NCBI RefSeq assembly: GCF_007923295.1
Contig: NZ_VOIR01000017.1
Coordinates: forward strand, 90,036-154,035
From: Agrococcus sediminis
GTDB lineage: Bacteria; Actinomycetota; Actinomycetes; Actinomycetales; Microbacteriaceae
Reading direction: 5' to 3'
Length of the DNA stretch: 64,000 nt
Shown: piece by piece, positions 9,231 through 17,618 of the stretch
Layout of the letters: the number at the start of each line of letters is the position of its first letter
Numbering within the stretch: position 1 is the stretch's first letter
Position numbers and translations under genes: made by a program
The notes under the pieces: generated by a model
Database searches by the model: none
What the model saw: only the letters and a program-made list of their open reading frames with translations
Told to the model about the DNA's origin: nothing

Positions 9231-9859
9231 TGTTCACCGGCATCATCGAGGAGCTCGGCGAGGTCGTCTCGTTCGAGCCCCACGGCACCGGGCAGGGCGA
9301 GGCCTGGCGCCTCACCGTGCGCGGCCCCCTGGCCGTCAGCGACGCGTCCCACGGCGACTCCATCGCCGTCAACGGCCTCTGCCTGACCGTGGTCGAGCGG
9401 ACGGCGGATGCGTTCACGGCCGACGTCATGCAGATCTCGGTCGACATGTCGACGCTCGCCGACCGCCGCCCGGGCGACCGCGTGAACCTCGAGCGCGCCG
9501 CCGCCGTCGGCGACCGCCTGGGCGGACACATCGTGCAGGGCCACATCGACGGCACCGCGCGGGTGCTCTCGGTCGTCGACGCCGAGGGGCAGCGCACCGT
9601 GCGCTTCGCGCTCGACCCGGCGCTCGCGCACCTCGTCGCGCGGAAGGGCTCGGTGGCCGTCGACGGCATCAGCCTGACCGTGTCGGCCGTGAGCGAGCCG
9701 GTCGAGGCCGAGCAGTGGTTCGAGGTGTCGCTCATCCCTGAGACGCTCGAGTCGACGACGCTCGGCTTCCGCGCCGCCGGCGACCGGGTCAACATCGAGA
9801 CCGACATCGTCGCTCGCCACGTCGAGCGCATGCTGCAGCTGCAGCGGGAGGCATCATGA
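9230..9859 (+). CDS. ribE: Riboflavin synthase alpha subunit
   Basis: 209 residues with the two-fold internal repeat of lumazine-binding domains: 'MFTGIIEELGEV' at the start, 'VNGLCLTVVE' near residue 44, 'GGHIVQGHIDGTARV' opening the second half near residue 97, and 'VAVDGISLTVS' as the partner repeat. It dismutates two lumazines to riboflavin. The start overlaps the ribD stop (TGATG) and the stop overlaps ribBA (ATGA), so it is tightly coupled in the operon. Confidence 0.95.
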   Translation: MFTGIIEELGEVVSFEPHGTGQGEAWRLTVRGPLAVSDASHGDSIAVNGLCLTVVERTADAFTADVMQISVDMSTLADRRPGDRVNLERAAAVGDRLGGHIVQGHIDGTARVLSVVDAEGQRTVRFALDPALAHLVARKGSVAVDGISLTVSAVSEPVEAEQWFEVSLIPETLESTTLGFRAAGDRVNIETDIVARHVERMLQLQREAS

Positions 9860-11124
9860 GCATCACCACCATCGACGCCGCGCTCAAGGCGCTGCGCGAG
9901 CGCAAGCCCGTCATCGTCGTCGACGACGAGGGGCGCGAGAACGAGGGCGACCTGATCATGTCGGCGCAGCTCGCGACGACCGAGTGGATCGCCTTCATGG
10001 TGCGCCACACCTCGGGCTACCTGTGCGCGCCGCTCACCGGCGAGCGCGCCGACGAGCTGGGGCTGCCGCTCATGGTGCTCGAGAACGAGGACGCGCGGCA
10101 GACGGCGTACACGATCACCGTCGACGCCGCCGACCGCGACTCCACCGGCATCTCGGCCGACGACCGCGCCCACACGCTGCGCGTGCTCGCCGACCCCGCG
10201 ACCACCCCGCAGGACCTGCGCCGCCCCGGCCACATCGTGCCGCTGCGCGCGGTCGAGGGGGGCGTGCGCGAGCGCAAGGGCCACACCGAGGCAGGCGTCG
10301 AGCTCATGAAGCTCGCGGGCCTCGAGCCGGTCGCCGTGATCGGCGAGCTCGTCGAGGACGGCGGCGAGATGCGCCGGCTGCCCTCGCTCATCGCCTTCGG
10401 CGAGGAGCACGACCTGCCGGTCATCACCATCGAGGACCTCATCGACTACCTCGACGCGGGCGGGCTGCCGACGGCGTGCAAGGGCGCGAACGACGAGTCG
10501 GCGCGCGTCTCCTTCGAGGTCGAGACCAAGGTGCCCACGCGCTTCGGCACGTTCCGCGTCGCCGCCTACCGCGACCGCCAGACCGGCGCCGACCACGTGG
10601 CGATCATCGCCGGCGACGAGCTCGCCGACGGCGCGCTCGTGCGCGTGCACTCCGAGTGCCTCACCGGCGAGGCGCTGCACTCGCTCAAGTGCGAGTGCGG
10701 CCCGCAGCTCGACGCGGCGATCCAGGCCATCCAGGAGGCCGGCAACGGCATGGTGGTCTACCTCCGCGGCCACGAGGGGCGCGGCATCGGCCTCATCAAC
10801 AAGCTGAAGGCGTACCGCCTCCAGGAGGACGGGCTCGACACGCTCGACGCCAACCTCGCGCTCGGCCTCCCCGCCGACGCGCGCGAGTACGGCGCCGCCG
10901 CCAGCATCATCCGGCAGCAGGGCGTGCAGTCCATCCGGCTGCTCTCCAACAACCCGCTGAAGCAGGAGGCGCTCGAGCGCCACGGCATCGAGGTCTCCGA
11001 GCTCGTGCCGCTCCTCGTGGGCGTCGGCGAGCACAACGAGCAGTACCTCTCGGCCAAGCGCGACCGCATGGGTCACCAGCTGCCGGCCGTGATCGCAGCC
11101 ACCGACGAGCAGGGAGAAGACTGA
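9856..11124 (+). CDS. ribBA: Bifunctional 3,4-dihydroxy-2-butanone-4-phosphate synthase / GTP cyclohydrolase II
   Basis: 422 residues. The RibB half (1-205) shows the acidic 'VVDDEGRENEGDLIM' loop, 'RHTSGYLCAPL' and 'RRPGHIVPLRA'. The RibA half (about 210-400) has the zinc ligands in 'HSECLTGEALHSLKCECG' and the catalytic 'YLRGHEGRGIGL'. It provides both starting branches of riboflavin synthesis, ribulose-5-P and GTP. ATGA overlap with ribE and TGATG overlap with ribH. Confidence 0.96.
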   Translation: MSITTIDAALKALRERKPVIVVDDEGRENEGDLIMSAQLATTEWIAFMVRHTSGYLCAPLTGERADELGLPLMVLENEDARQTAYTITVDAADRDSTGISADDRAHTLRVLADPATTPQDLRRPGHIVPLRAVEGGVRERKGHTEAGVELMKLAGLEPVAVIGELVEDGGEMRRLPSLIAFGEEHDLPVITIEDLIDYLDAGGLPTACKGANDESARVSFEVETKVPTRFGTFRVAAYRDRQTGADHVAIIAGDELADGALVRVHSECLTGEALHSLKCECGPQLDAAIQAIQEAGNGMVVYLRGHEGRGIGLINKLKAYRLQEDGLDTLDANLALGLPADAREYGAAASIIRQQGVQSIRLLSNNPLKQEALERHGIEVSELVPLLVGVGEHNEQYLSAKRDRMGHQLPAVIAATDEQGED

Positions 11125-11597
11125 TGGCCGGAGCAGGAGCACCGCGGACGAGCGGGCTGGACGCGAGCGGGATGCGCATCGCGATCGTGCACGGACGGTG
11201 GCACGAGCAGATCGCAACCGGTCTGCTCGAGGGCGCCCGACGCGCGCTCGCCGAGATGGGCGCCGACGTGGTCGAGCTGCCCGTGCCCGGCTCGTTCGAG
11301 CTGCCCGTCGTCGCGCAGGCGGCGCTCGAGGCCGGATGCGACGGCGCGGTGGCGCTCGCCGTCATCATCCGCGGCGGCACGCCGCACTTCGACTACGTCG
11401 CGCAGGCGGCGACGGTCGGCCTCACCGACGTCGCCATCCGCACCGGCAAGCCGGTCGGCTTCGGCGTGCTGACCCTCGACGACGAGCAGCAGGGCATCGA
11501 CCGGGCCGGCATGCCCGGCTCGAAGGAGGACAAGGGCCGCGAGGCCGCCGAGGCGGTCGTCGAGGCCGCGCTCGCGCTCCGCTCCCTGCAGGGCTGA
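11124..11597 (+). CDS. ribH: 6,7-dimethyl-8-ribityllumazine synthase
   Basis: 157 residues, usual for the family. Motifs: 'IAIVHGRWHEQIATGLLEGA' near the N-terminus, 'VPGSFELPV' near residue 53, 'VIIRGGTPHFDYV' with the catalytic His near residue 89, and 'PVGFGVLTLDD'. It condenses the RibB product with the RibD/phosphatase product and is the last gene of the rib operon. A strong hairpin follows. Confidence 0.96.
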   Translation: MAGAGAPRTSGLDASGMRIAIVHGRWHEQIATGLLEGARRALAEMGADVVELPVPGSFELPVVAQAALEAGCDGAVALAVIIRGGTPHFDYVAQAATVGLTDVAIRTGKPVGFGVLTLDDEQQGIDRAGMPGSKEDKGREAAEAVVEAALALRSLQG

Positions 11598-11600
11598 GCC

Positions 11601-11637
11601 CGGCGCATCCGCCCTCCCACGACGGGCGGATGCGCCG
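11601..11637 (+). terminator. Terminator hairpin after ribH
   Basis: Perfect 14-bp stem CGGCGCATCCGCCC (11601-11614) with its complement at 11624-11637 and a 9-base loop. No U-run follows, which is common in high-GC actinobacteria. Confidence 0.7.
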
Positions 11638-11820
11638 CGGCGGCGGGCGGACAACGGTCGTCGAGGCCATGGCCGGTTACCCGGCTCGGTACACTGGGCT
11701 GTCGTCGTCCCGGGGCCGCAGCCGTCCCCCAGACGGCCGGCCCGTCACGAGCGGACCGCACCGTTCGCGCGCGCCGCACCACCCCGCATCCAGCGCGCGC
11801 CACCGCATCCAGGAAGCAGC

Positions 11821-13176
11821 ATGTCCATCTCCGCAACCCAGACGACCGCCGCGTCGTCGCAGCCGGCCAACTCCCGCGGCCGCGTCATCTTCGCCAGCCT
11901 CATCGGCACGACGATCGAGTTCTACGACTTCTACGTCTACGCGACCGCCGCCGTGCTGGTGTTCCCGCACCTCTTCTTCCCCACCGGCGACGACACGACG
12001 GCCCTCCTCGCCTCGTTCGCCGCGTTCGGCGCCGCGATGGTCGCGCGCCCCATCGGCTCGGTCGTCTTCGGTCACCTCGGCGACAAGTTCGGCCGCAAGG
12101 CGACGCTCGTCGGCGCGCTGCTGACGATGGGCATCGCCACGTTCCTCATCGGCGTGCTGCCCACCTACGCGCAGGTCGGCTGGTTCGCCGCCGCGCTGCT
12201 CGTGCTCATGCGTCTCGCGCAGGGCTTCGCGCTCGGCGGCGAGTGGTCGGGCGCGGCGCTCGTCGCGACCGAGAACGCCCCCGCCGGCAAGCGCGCCTGG
12301 TACGGCACCTTCCCGCAGCTCGGCGCGCCGATCGGCTTCATCATCGCCAACGGCCTCTTCCTCATCATCGCCGCGCTGCTGCCGAGCGACGACCCCTCGC
12401 GGCCCTCGCAGGCGTTCCTCGACTGGGGCTGGCGCATCCCGTTCCTCTTCTCGGCCGTGATGGTCGTCGTCGGCCTGTGGGTGCGGCTGCGGCTCGTCGA
12501 GTCGACGTCGTTCGAGAAGGCGAAGCAGTCGGGCACCATCCAGCGGCTGCCGCTCGGCACCGTCGTGCGCCACCACTGGCGCGAGCTGCTGCTCGGCACC
12601 TTCTTCATGCTCGCGACGTACGTGCTCTTCTACCTGATGACCACGTTCTCGCTCACGTACGGCCGCACCCCCACCGACGCGGCGATCCCCGGGCTCGGCT
12701 ACTCGTACAACGCGTTCGTCATCATGCTCATCGTCGGCGTGGTGTTCTTCGGCATCTTCACGCTCGTCTCGGGGCCGCTCGCCGACCGCTTCGGCCGCCG
12801 CGCGACGCTCATCGTCGTGACGCTCGGCATCATCGCCTTCGGCCTGCTGTGGGTGCCGCTCACGAGCCTCGGCTTCGTCGGCGTGATGGCGTGGCTCATC
12901 ATCGGCATGTCGCTCATGGGCTTCACCTTCGGCCCGATGGGCGCGCTGCTGCCCGAGCTGTTCCCGACCAACGTGCGGTACACGGGCTCGGGTGTCTCGT
13001 ACAACGTCTCGTCGATCCTGGGCGCCGCGGTCGCGCCGTTCATCGCGGTGGCGCTGTGGACGGCGGGCGGCGGCAGCATCTTCTGGGTCGGCGTCTACCT
13101 CGCGGGCGCCGCGATGCTGACGCTCATCGCGCTGCTGCTGTCGAAGGAGACGAAGGACGTCGACATGGAGCGCTGA
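11821..13176 (+). CDS. MFS transporter, metabolite:H+ symporter (MHS) family
   Basis: 451 residues with about 12 hydrophobic segments. MHS hallmarks: 'LIGTTIEFYDFYVYATAA' at the first helix, 'ARPIGSVVFGHLGDKFGRK' after TM2 (the MFS A-motif loop), 'QGFALGGEWSGAAL' in TM5, and the repeat A-motif 'GPLADRFGRRATLI' after TM8. Relatives carry shikimate, alpha-ketoglutarate, proline/betaine or citrate; the substrate cannot be read here. A possible -10 TACACT lies at 11691-11696, giving a leader of about 120 bases. It is not clearly linked to the rib operon, which has its own terminator. Confidence 0.88.
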   Translation: MSISATQTTAASSQPANSRGRVIFASLIGTTIEFYDFYVYATAAVLVFPHLFFPTGDDTTALLASFAAFGAAMVARPIGSVVFGHLGDKFGRKATLVGALLTMGIATFLIGVLPTYAQVGWFAAALLVLMRLAQGFALGGEWSGAALVATENAPAGKRAWYGTFPQLGAPIGFIIANGLFLIIAALLPSDDPSRPSQAFLDWGWRIPFLFSAVMVVVGLWVRLRLVESTSFEKAKQSGTIQRLPLGTVVRHHWRELLLGTFFMLATYVLFYLMTTFSLTYGRTPTDAAIPGLGYSYNAFVIMLIVGVVFFGIFTLVSGPLADRFGRRATLIVVTLGIIAFGLLWVPLTSLGFVGVMAWLIIGMSLMGFTFGPMGALLPELFPTNVRYTGSGVSYNVSSILGAAVAPFIAVALWTAGGGSIFWVGVYLAGAAMLTLIALLLSKETKDVDMER

Positions 13177-13191
13177 CGCGCCCCATCGACC

Positions 13192-13223
13192 GCGGCCCGC
13201 CGCCCCTCGGGGTCGCGGGCCGC
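13192..13223. terminator. Bidirectional terminator between the MHS gene and surE
   Basis: GCGGCCCGC (13192-13200) pairs perfectly with GCGGGCCGC (13215-13223). It lies between the convergent genes ending at 13176 and 13237. Confidence 0.6.
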
Positions 13224-13236
13224 TCGTCGTCGCGCG

Positions 13237-13995
13237 TCAGGCGCCGCGGTCGGCGATCGTGCGCACGACCGTCACGGTCGCGTTGCCGGCGGCGAGCCGC
13301 TCCATGTCGCTGCCGGGCGCGTCGGCTGCGCGGTGCTCGCGGATCGACAGCCGCACCTCGTCGCCGTCGAGCTCGGTCATCGTGGTCTGGACGATGCCGA
13401 ACGGCGCGAGCGGCGCCTCGACGAGCTCGAGCGCCGCGGGGTCGGGCACATCGGGCACGTTGACGTTGAGGATGGTGCCCGCCGGCGCGCCGACGAGCGT
13501 CGCGAGCGCGCGGCCGGCGACCGCCGCCGCGGTCTCCCAGTGCTCGTCGCCGCCGTCGCGCAGCCCCACGTCGAGCGAGACGGCGAGCGCGCGCACGCCG
13601 CCCTGCGCCGCCGTGAGCGCGGCGCCGACAGTGCCGGAGTGCATGATCGCGCCGCCCACGTTCGCTCCGCGGTTGATGCCGCTCAGCACGACGTCGGGCA
13701 CGCCGCCGAACGATCCGTGCAGCGCGAGCAGCACGATGAGCGCGGGCGCCGCGTGCACCGCGTAGGCCTCGCCGTCGACACCCGGCACCGTGCGGCGCTC
13801 GGAGCGCACCGTGCCCTTGCCGCCCGCGGCGGTCACCGCCGTGCCCTGCGTGGCGATGATGGATGCGCTGGCGCCGGAGTGCTCGTGGGCGGGGGCCGCG
13901 ACCACGACCTCCATGCCCGCGTCGGCGGCGGCGCGCGCGAGGGCGGCGAGCCCCGGCGAGTCGATGCCGTCGTCGTTCGTGATGAGTGCGCGCAT
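13237..13995 (-). CDS. surE: 5'/3'-nucleotidase SurE
   Basis: 252 residues. SurE is a metal-dependent survival-type nucleotidase acting on nucleoside monophosphates. The N-terminal metal site 'ITNDDGIDSPGLAAL' (residues 4-18), the conserved 'HEHSGAS' (about 38-44) and 'LSGINRGANVGGAIMHSGTVGAA' region (about 102-124) are all intact. The ATG at 13995 overlaps the stop of the upstream kinase gene (TGATG), so the two are co-translated. Confidence 0.93.
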   Translation of the reverse strand: MRALITNDDGIDSPGLAALARAAADAGMEVVVAAPAHEHSGASASIIATQGTAVTAAGGKGTVRSERRTVPGVDGEAYAVHAAPALIVLLALHGSFGGVPDVVLSGINRGANVGGAIMHSGTVGAALTAAQGGVRALAVSLDVGLRDGGDEHWETAAAVAGRALATLVGAPAGTILNVNVPDVPDPAALELVEAPLAPFGIVQTTMTELDGDEVRLSIREHRAADAPGSDMERLAAGNATVTVVRTIADRGA

Positions 13996-14924
13996 CAGCG
14001 CTCCTTCCCGATCGGCTCGAGCTCCACCCGCTCGGCGATGGCGCGGATGGCCTCGGCGTCGCCCGTGCCGAGCCCGCGCCGCGTGGCGTTGACGGCGCCG
14101 GCCGCGGCGCCGAGGCGCACCGCGTCGGCGTGGCTGCCGCCGGCCGCGAGCGCCGCGGCGAGGCCCGCCGTGTACGAGTCGCCGGCGCCTCGCGTGTCCA
14201 CCGGCTCGAGCTGGGGCGCGACCACGCGCCACGCGCCCTCCTCGCCGACGACGACCGAGCCGGCGTCCGCGCGGGTGACCGCGACGAGCGCGATGCCGTC
14301 GTCGGCGAGCTGCTGCGCGGCCGCGACGAGCTGACCCTCGTCGTCGCCGTCGTCGACCCGGCCGTCGTCGACCAGCTCCTCGTGGCTGACCTTCAGCACG
14401 TCGACGCCGCCCTCGAGCGCGGCAGCGAGGCGCTCGCCGGCGAGGTCGACGAGCACGGTGCGCCCGAGCTCGCGCATGTCGCTCGCGAGCCTGCGGTAGA
14501 CATCCGCCTCGAGCATCTCGTCGCCGTCGGGCCCCGAGAGGATGACGAGCTCAGCGTCCATCGCCGCGCGCAGCGTCGCCGAGTAGAGCGCGTCGAGGTC
14601 GTGCCGGGTCAGCGGCTCGCCGTGCGCCTCCACGACCTCCCGCCGGTCGCCGCTGCGCCGGTCGTGCACGTAGGCCGGGCCGTTCCCGTCGCGGTCGATC
14701 GCGACGACCTCGAAGCCCTCGCGGTCGAGCAGCTGCCGCGCCACCGCGCCCGTCTCCCCCGCCACCGTGCACACGACCGTCACGTCGGCGCCGAGCGCCG
14801 CGAGCATCCGCGCCTGCCACACGCCCTGCCCGCCGACGTGCAGGTGCACGTCGGGTGCGCCCTCGTGCTCCTCGACCGTGATCGTGAGCGTCGGAGCGGG
14901 GGCGAAGACGAGCACGCGTGCCAT
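13995..14924 (-). CDS. PfkB-family carbohydrate kinase (1-phosphofructokinase-like)
   Basis: 309 residues with ribokinase-fold signatures: N-terminal 'FAPAPTLTITVEE' (the PTLD-like substrate motif of FruK/LacC), 'HVGGQGVWQARMLAALGADV' (glycine-rich sugar contact) and the C-terminal 'DTRGAGDSYTAGLAAAL' with the catalytic Asp in GAGDS. The lack of a ptsII/fruA neighbour makes the substrate uncertain. TAGGGT (minus strand, 14931-14936) ends six bases before the ATG, predicting a leaderless mRNA that continues into surE. Confidence 0.85.
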   Translation of the reverse strand: MARVLVFAPAPTLTITVEEHEGAPDVHLHVGGQGVWQARMLAALGADVTVVCTVAGETGAVARQLLDREGFEVVAIDRDGNGPAYVHDRRSGDRREVVEAHGEPLTRHDLDALYSATLRAAMDAELVILSGPDGDEMLEADVYRRLASDMRELGRTVLVDLAGERLAAALEGGVDVLKVSHEELVDDGRVDDGDDEGQLVAAAQQLADDGIALVAVTRADAGSVVVGEEGAWRVVAPQLEPVDTRGAGDSYTAGLAAALAAGGSHADAVRLGAAAGAVNATRRGLGTGDAEAIRAIAERVELEPIGKER

Positions 14925-14953
14925 GCGCCCACCCTAGGCACGCCGCCTGGGCG

Positions 14954-15778
14954 TCAGCGCAGGAAGAGGGCCCGCAGGCGCGAGGTCGTGAACCACAGGC
15001 CCACGACGATCATCACCGCGAAGTACAGCAGGTGCAGCAGGATCGACGGCTGGATGAGCCCGGTCGTCAGCTGCCGGATCATGTCGACGCCGTGCCACAG
15101 CGGCATCGCCTGGATCACCCACTGCAGGCCCTGCGGGTACACCTCGATGGGGAAGAACGTCGCCGACAGCAGGAACATCGGCATCATGACGAAGTAGACG
15201 TAGTCGAGGTGCTGGAAGGTCTTCATGTAGCTCGTGATGGCCATGCCGAACGAGGCGAAGCCGAACGCGACGACGAGCGCCGCGGGGATCGCGAGGATCG
15301 CCGTCCACGAGAGGTTGAGCCCCATGAGGGTCGTCACGAGCATGAAGCCCGACGCGTACAGCAGGCCGCGGAACAGCGCCAGCAGGATCTCGCCGAGCGC
15401 GACGTCGAGCGGGCCGAGCGAGGTCGACAGCATCTGCTGGTAGAGCTTCGCGTAGTTCATCTTGAAGAAGACGTTCATCGTCGAGTCGTACACGGCGCCG
15501 TTCATCGCGCTCACCGCCATGAGCGCCGGCGCGATGTAGGCCGCGTACGGCACCTCGGCGCCGTAGAACTCGACGGTGCCGATGAGGGCGCCGAGGCCGA
15601 TGCCCATCGAGAGCAGGTAGAAGACCGGCTCGAAGAAGCCGGTGACAACGATGAGCCAGTTGTTGCGGGCGATCACCTGCAGGCCGCGGGCCACGACCGA
15701 GCGCGTGTTGCCGGCGTAGATGCCGCGGAGCGGTCCGCGGACGGTCGGCGCGGGCGCCTCGAGCAGCTGCTCGTTCAT
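14954..15778 (-). CDS. ABC-2 type transporter permease
   Basis: 274 residues from the ATG at 15778. It has six predicted membrane helices, for example 'WLIVVTGFFEPVFYLLSMGIGLGALIG' split over residues 41-67 and 'HLDYVYFVMMPMFLLSATFFPIEVYP', the latter being the conserved stretch of DrrB/NodJ-like permeases before the last helices. It is the second permease of the three-gene exporter; the start overlaps the previous gene by ATGA. Substrate unknown. Confidence 0.88.
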   Translation of the reverse strand: MNEQLLEAPAPTVRGPLRGIYAGNTRSVVARGLQVIARNNWLIVVTGFFEPVFYLLSMGIGLGALIGTVEFYGAEVPYAAYIAPALMAVSAMNGAVYDSTMNVFFKMNYAKLYQQMLSTSLGPLDVALGEILLALFRGLLYASGFMLVTTLMGLNLSWTAILAIPAALVVAFGFASFGMAITSYMKTFQHLDYVYFVMMPMFLLSATFFPIEVYPQGLQWVIQAMPLWHGVDMIRQLTTGLIQPSILLHLLYFAVMIVVGLWFTTSRLRALFLR

Positions 15779-16632
15779 CGGTCGAGCCTCCGTCGGAAGG
15801 TGCGGATCGAGAGCAGGCAGGTGGCGGCGGCCAGCAGCACGAGGTAGCCGACGTGCACGAGCGCCATGCCAGGGGCGAGCGCGGCGCCGTACAGCGCCGC
15901 TCGGCCGAGCTCGGCCGCGTGCCAGAGGGGCGAGATCCAGCCGATCCAGTGCAGGAACCAGGGCAGCGTCTCGAGCGGGAAGTAGGTGCCCGAGAAGAGC
16001 GTCAGCGGCACGACCACGAAGCGCTCGATGAAGGAGAGCTGGCCGCGGTCCTCGGTCTGCGTCGCGACCCACGACATCACCGCGAAGCCGACCGCGGCGC
16101 CGAGCAGCAGCCCGATGGGCACGAGCAGGATCGCCCCGGCCGCGGAGCCGATGCCGAAGAGCACCATCACGAGCACGAAGGCGACGAGCGGCAGCAGCAC
16201 CCGCACGAGCACCGACACCTGGAAGCCGATCACGATGTGCGCGGGCCCGATCGGGGTGCCGTTCATGGCGAAGAACATCGGGAACCACTTGAAGCCGCCG
16301 AAGACGCCGTAGGTGTTCTCCTGCGACGCGGTCTGCATCACCGTCGCCATCGCGAGCGCCGGCGCGAGGAAGGTCAGGTACGGCACGCCGTCGACGCCCG
16401 CGGCGCCCTGGTTGGCGTCGACGAGCAGCCCGAGGCCCACGCCGAGCCCCAGCAGGAACAGGAACGGCGAGCCGACGCCTATCGCGACCCACGACGCGAC
16501 GTACGAGCGCATCGACCGGATGCGGTGCTCGGCGACGAACCACCAGCCCCACGACCGCGAGGAGCGCGCGACGGCGGCGTGGTCGACGCCGCCCACGTCG
16601 ACGAGCCCGCGGCGCTGCACGGTGCCGCTCAT
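15775..16632 (-). CDS. ABC-2 type transporter permease
   Basis: 285 residues. After a cytosolic N-terminus there are six hydrophobic segments, with 'FLAPALAMATVMQTA' and 'TLFSGTYFPLETLPWFLHW' in the positions typical of NodJ/DrrB permeases. It pairs with the downstream permease to form a heterodimeric channel driven by the ATPase encoded upstream. It overlaps both neighbours by four bases (ATGA at each junction), so the three subunits should be made in equal amounts. Confidence 0.88.
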   Translation of the reverse strand: MSGTVQRRGLVDVGGVDHAAVARSSRSWGWWFVAEHRIRSMRSYVASWVAIGVGSPFLFLLGLGVGLGLLVDANQGAAGVDGVPYLTFLAPALAMATVMQTASQENTYGVFGGFKWFPMFFAMNGTPIGPAHIVIGFQVSVLVRVLLPLVAFVLVMVLFGIGSAAGAILLVPIGLLLGAAVGFAVMSWVATQTEDRGQLSFIERFVVVPLTLFSGTYFPLETLPWFLHWIGWISPLWHAAELGRAALYGAALAPGMALVHVGYLVLLAAATCLLSIRTFRRRLDR

Positions 16633-17555
16633 TCGATCAGCGACCTTCCCGTCAGCCGCAGGAAGACGTCCTCCAGGCTCGAGCGCCGCACGAGGCTCGT
16701 GATCGGCTGCAGGCCGCGCTCGTGCACCGCCGACATCGCCGCCTCGCCGTCGTCGTCGTAGACGAGCACGCGGTCGGGCAGCACCTCGATGCGCGAGCCG
16801 ATGCCCTCGATGACGGTCGCGGCCTCGGCGTTGCGGCTCGAGCCGAACCGCACCTCGAGCACCTCGCGGGTGGAGTACTGCCGGATGAGCGCGGCGGGAC
16901 TCCCCTCGGCGACGATGGTGCCCTTGTCGACCACCACGAGCCGGTCGCAGAGCTGCTCGGCCTCATCCATGTAGTGCGTGGTGAGCACGAGCGTCGTGCC
17001 CTCCTCCTTCAGCCGGAAGAGGCGGTCCCACAGCACGTGCCGCGCCTGCGGGTCGAGGCCCGTGGTCGGCTCGTCGAGCAGCATCGCCTTGGGGCTGTTG
17101 ATGAGGCCGCGCGCGATCGTGAGCCGGCGTTTCATGCCGCCCGAGAGCCCGTCGACGCGGGCCTTGCGCTTCTCGGTGAGCTGCGCGAACTCGAGCAGCT
17201 CCTCGGCCCGGCGCTTCACGTACGGCAGCGGCAGGCCGAAGTAGCGGCCGTAGACGATGAGGTTGTCGATGACCCGCAGCTCCTCGTCGAGCTGGTCGGC
17301 TTGCGGCACGATGCCGAGCTGGGCGCGGATCTCGGGCCCGTGGCTCTCGGGGTCGAAGCCGAGCACGCGGAGCTCGCCCGACGTGCGCGTCGACGTCGCC
17401 GCGATCATGCGCATCGTGGTCGACTTGCCCGCGCCGTTGGGGCCGAGGAACCCGAACGCCTCCCCCGGCTCGATCGCGAAGTCGATCCCGTCGACCGCCG
17501 TGAAGTCGCCGTACTGCTTCGTCAGGCCCTTGGCCTCGATCACCGGTGCTGGCAC
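16629..17555 (-). CDS. ABC transporter ATP-binding protein (DrrA-like)
   Basis: 308 residues. Walker A 'GPNGAGKSTTMRM', Q-loop 'GIVPQADQLDEELRV', signature 'LSGGMKRRLTIARGL', Walker B 'AMLLDEPTTGLDPQ' and H-loop 'LTTHYMDEAEQLCDR' are intact. The C-terminal region after residue 230 is the DUF4162-type tail common in drug/antibiotic exporters. No ATG is available: the GTG at 17555 is the best start, with TAGCAT 8 bases upstream; GTG at 17543 is a shorter option. It heads the operon with the two permeases. Confidence 0.9.
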   Translation of the reverse strand: MPAPVIEAKGLTKQYGDFTAVDGIDFAIEPGEAFGFLGPNGAGKSTTMRMIAATSTRTSGELRVLGFDPESHGPEIRAQLGIVPQADQLDEELRVIDNLIVYGRYFGLPLPYVKRRAEELLEFAQLTEKRKARVDGLSGGMKRRLTIARGLINSPKAMLLDEPTTGLDPQARHVLWDRLFRLKEEGTTLVLTTHYMDEAEQLCDRLVVVDKGTIVAEGSPAALIRQYSTREVLEVRFGSSRNAEAATVIEGIGSRIEVLPDRVLVYDDDGEAAMSAVHERGLQPITSLVRRSSLEDVFLRLTGRSLIE

Positions 17556-17618
17556 GGTTCCCGATGCTAGGCCCTGCCGCCGACATCGGCGCCCCCGGGA
17601 AGCGGGAGAATGGATGCG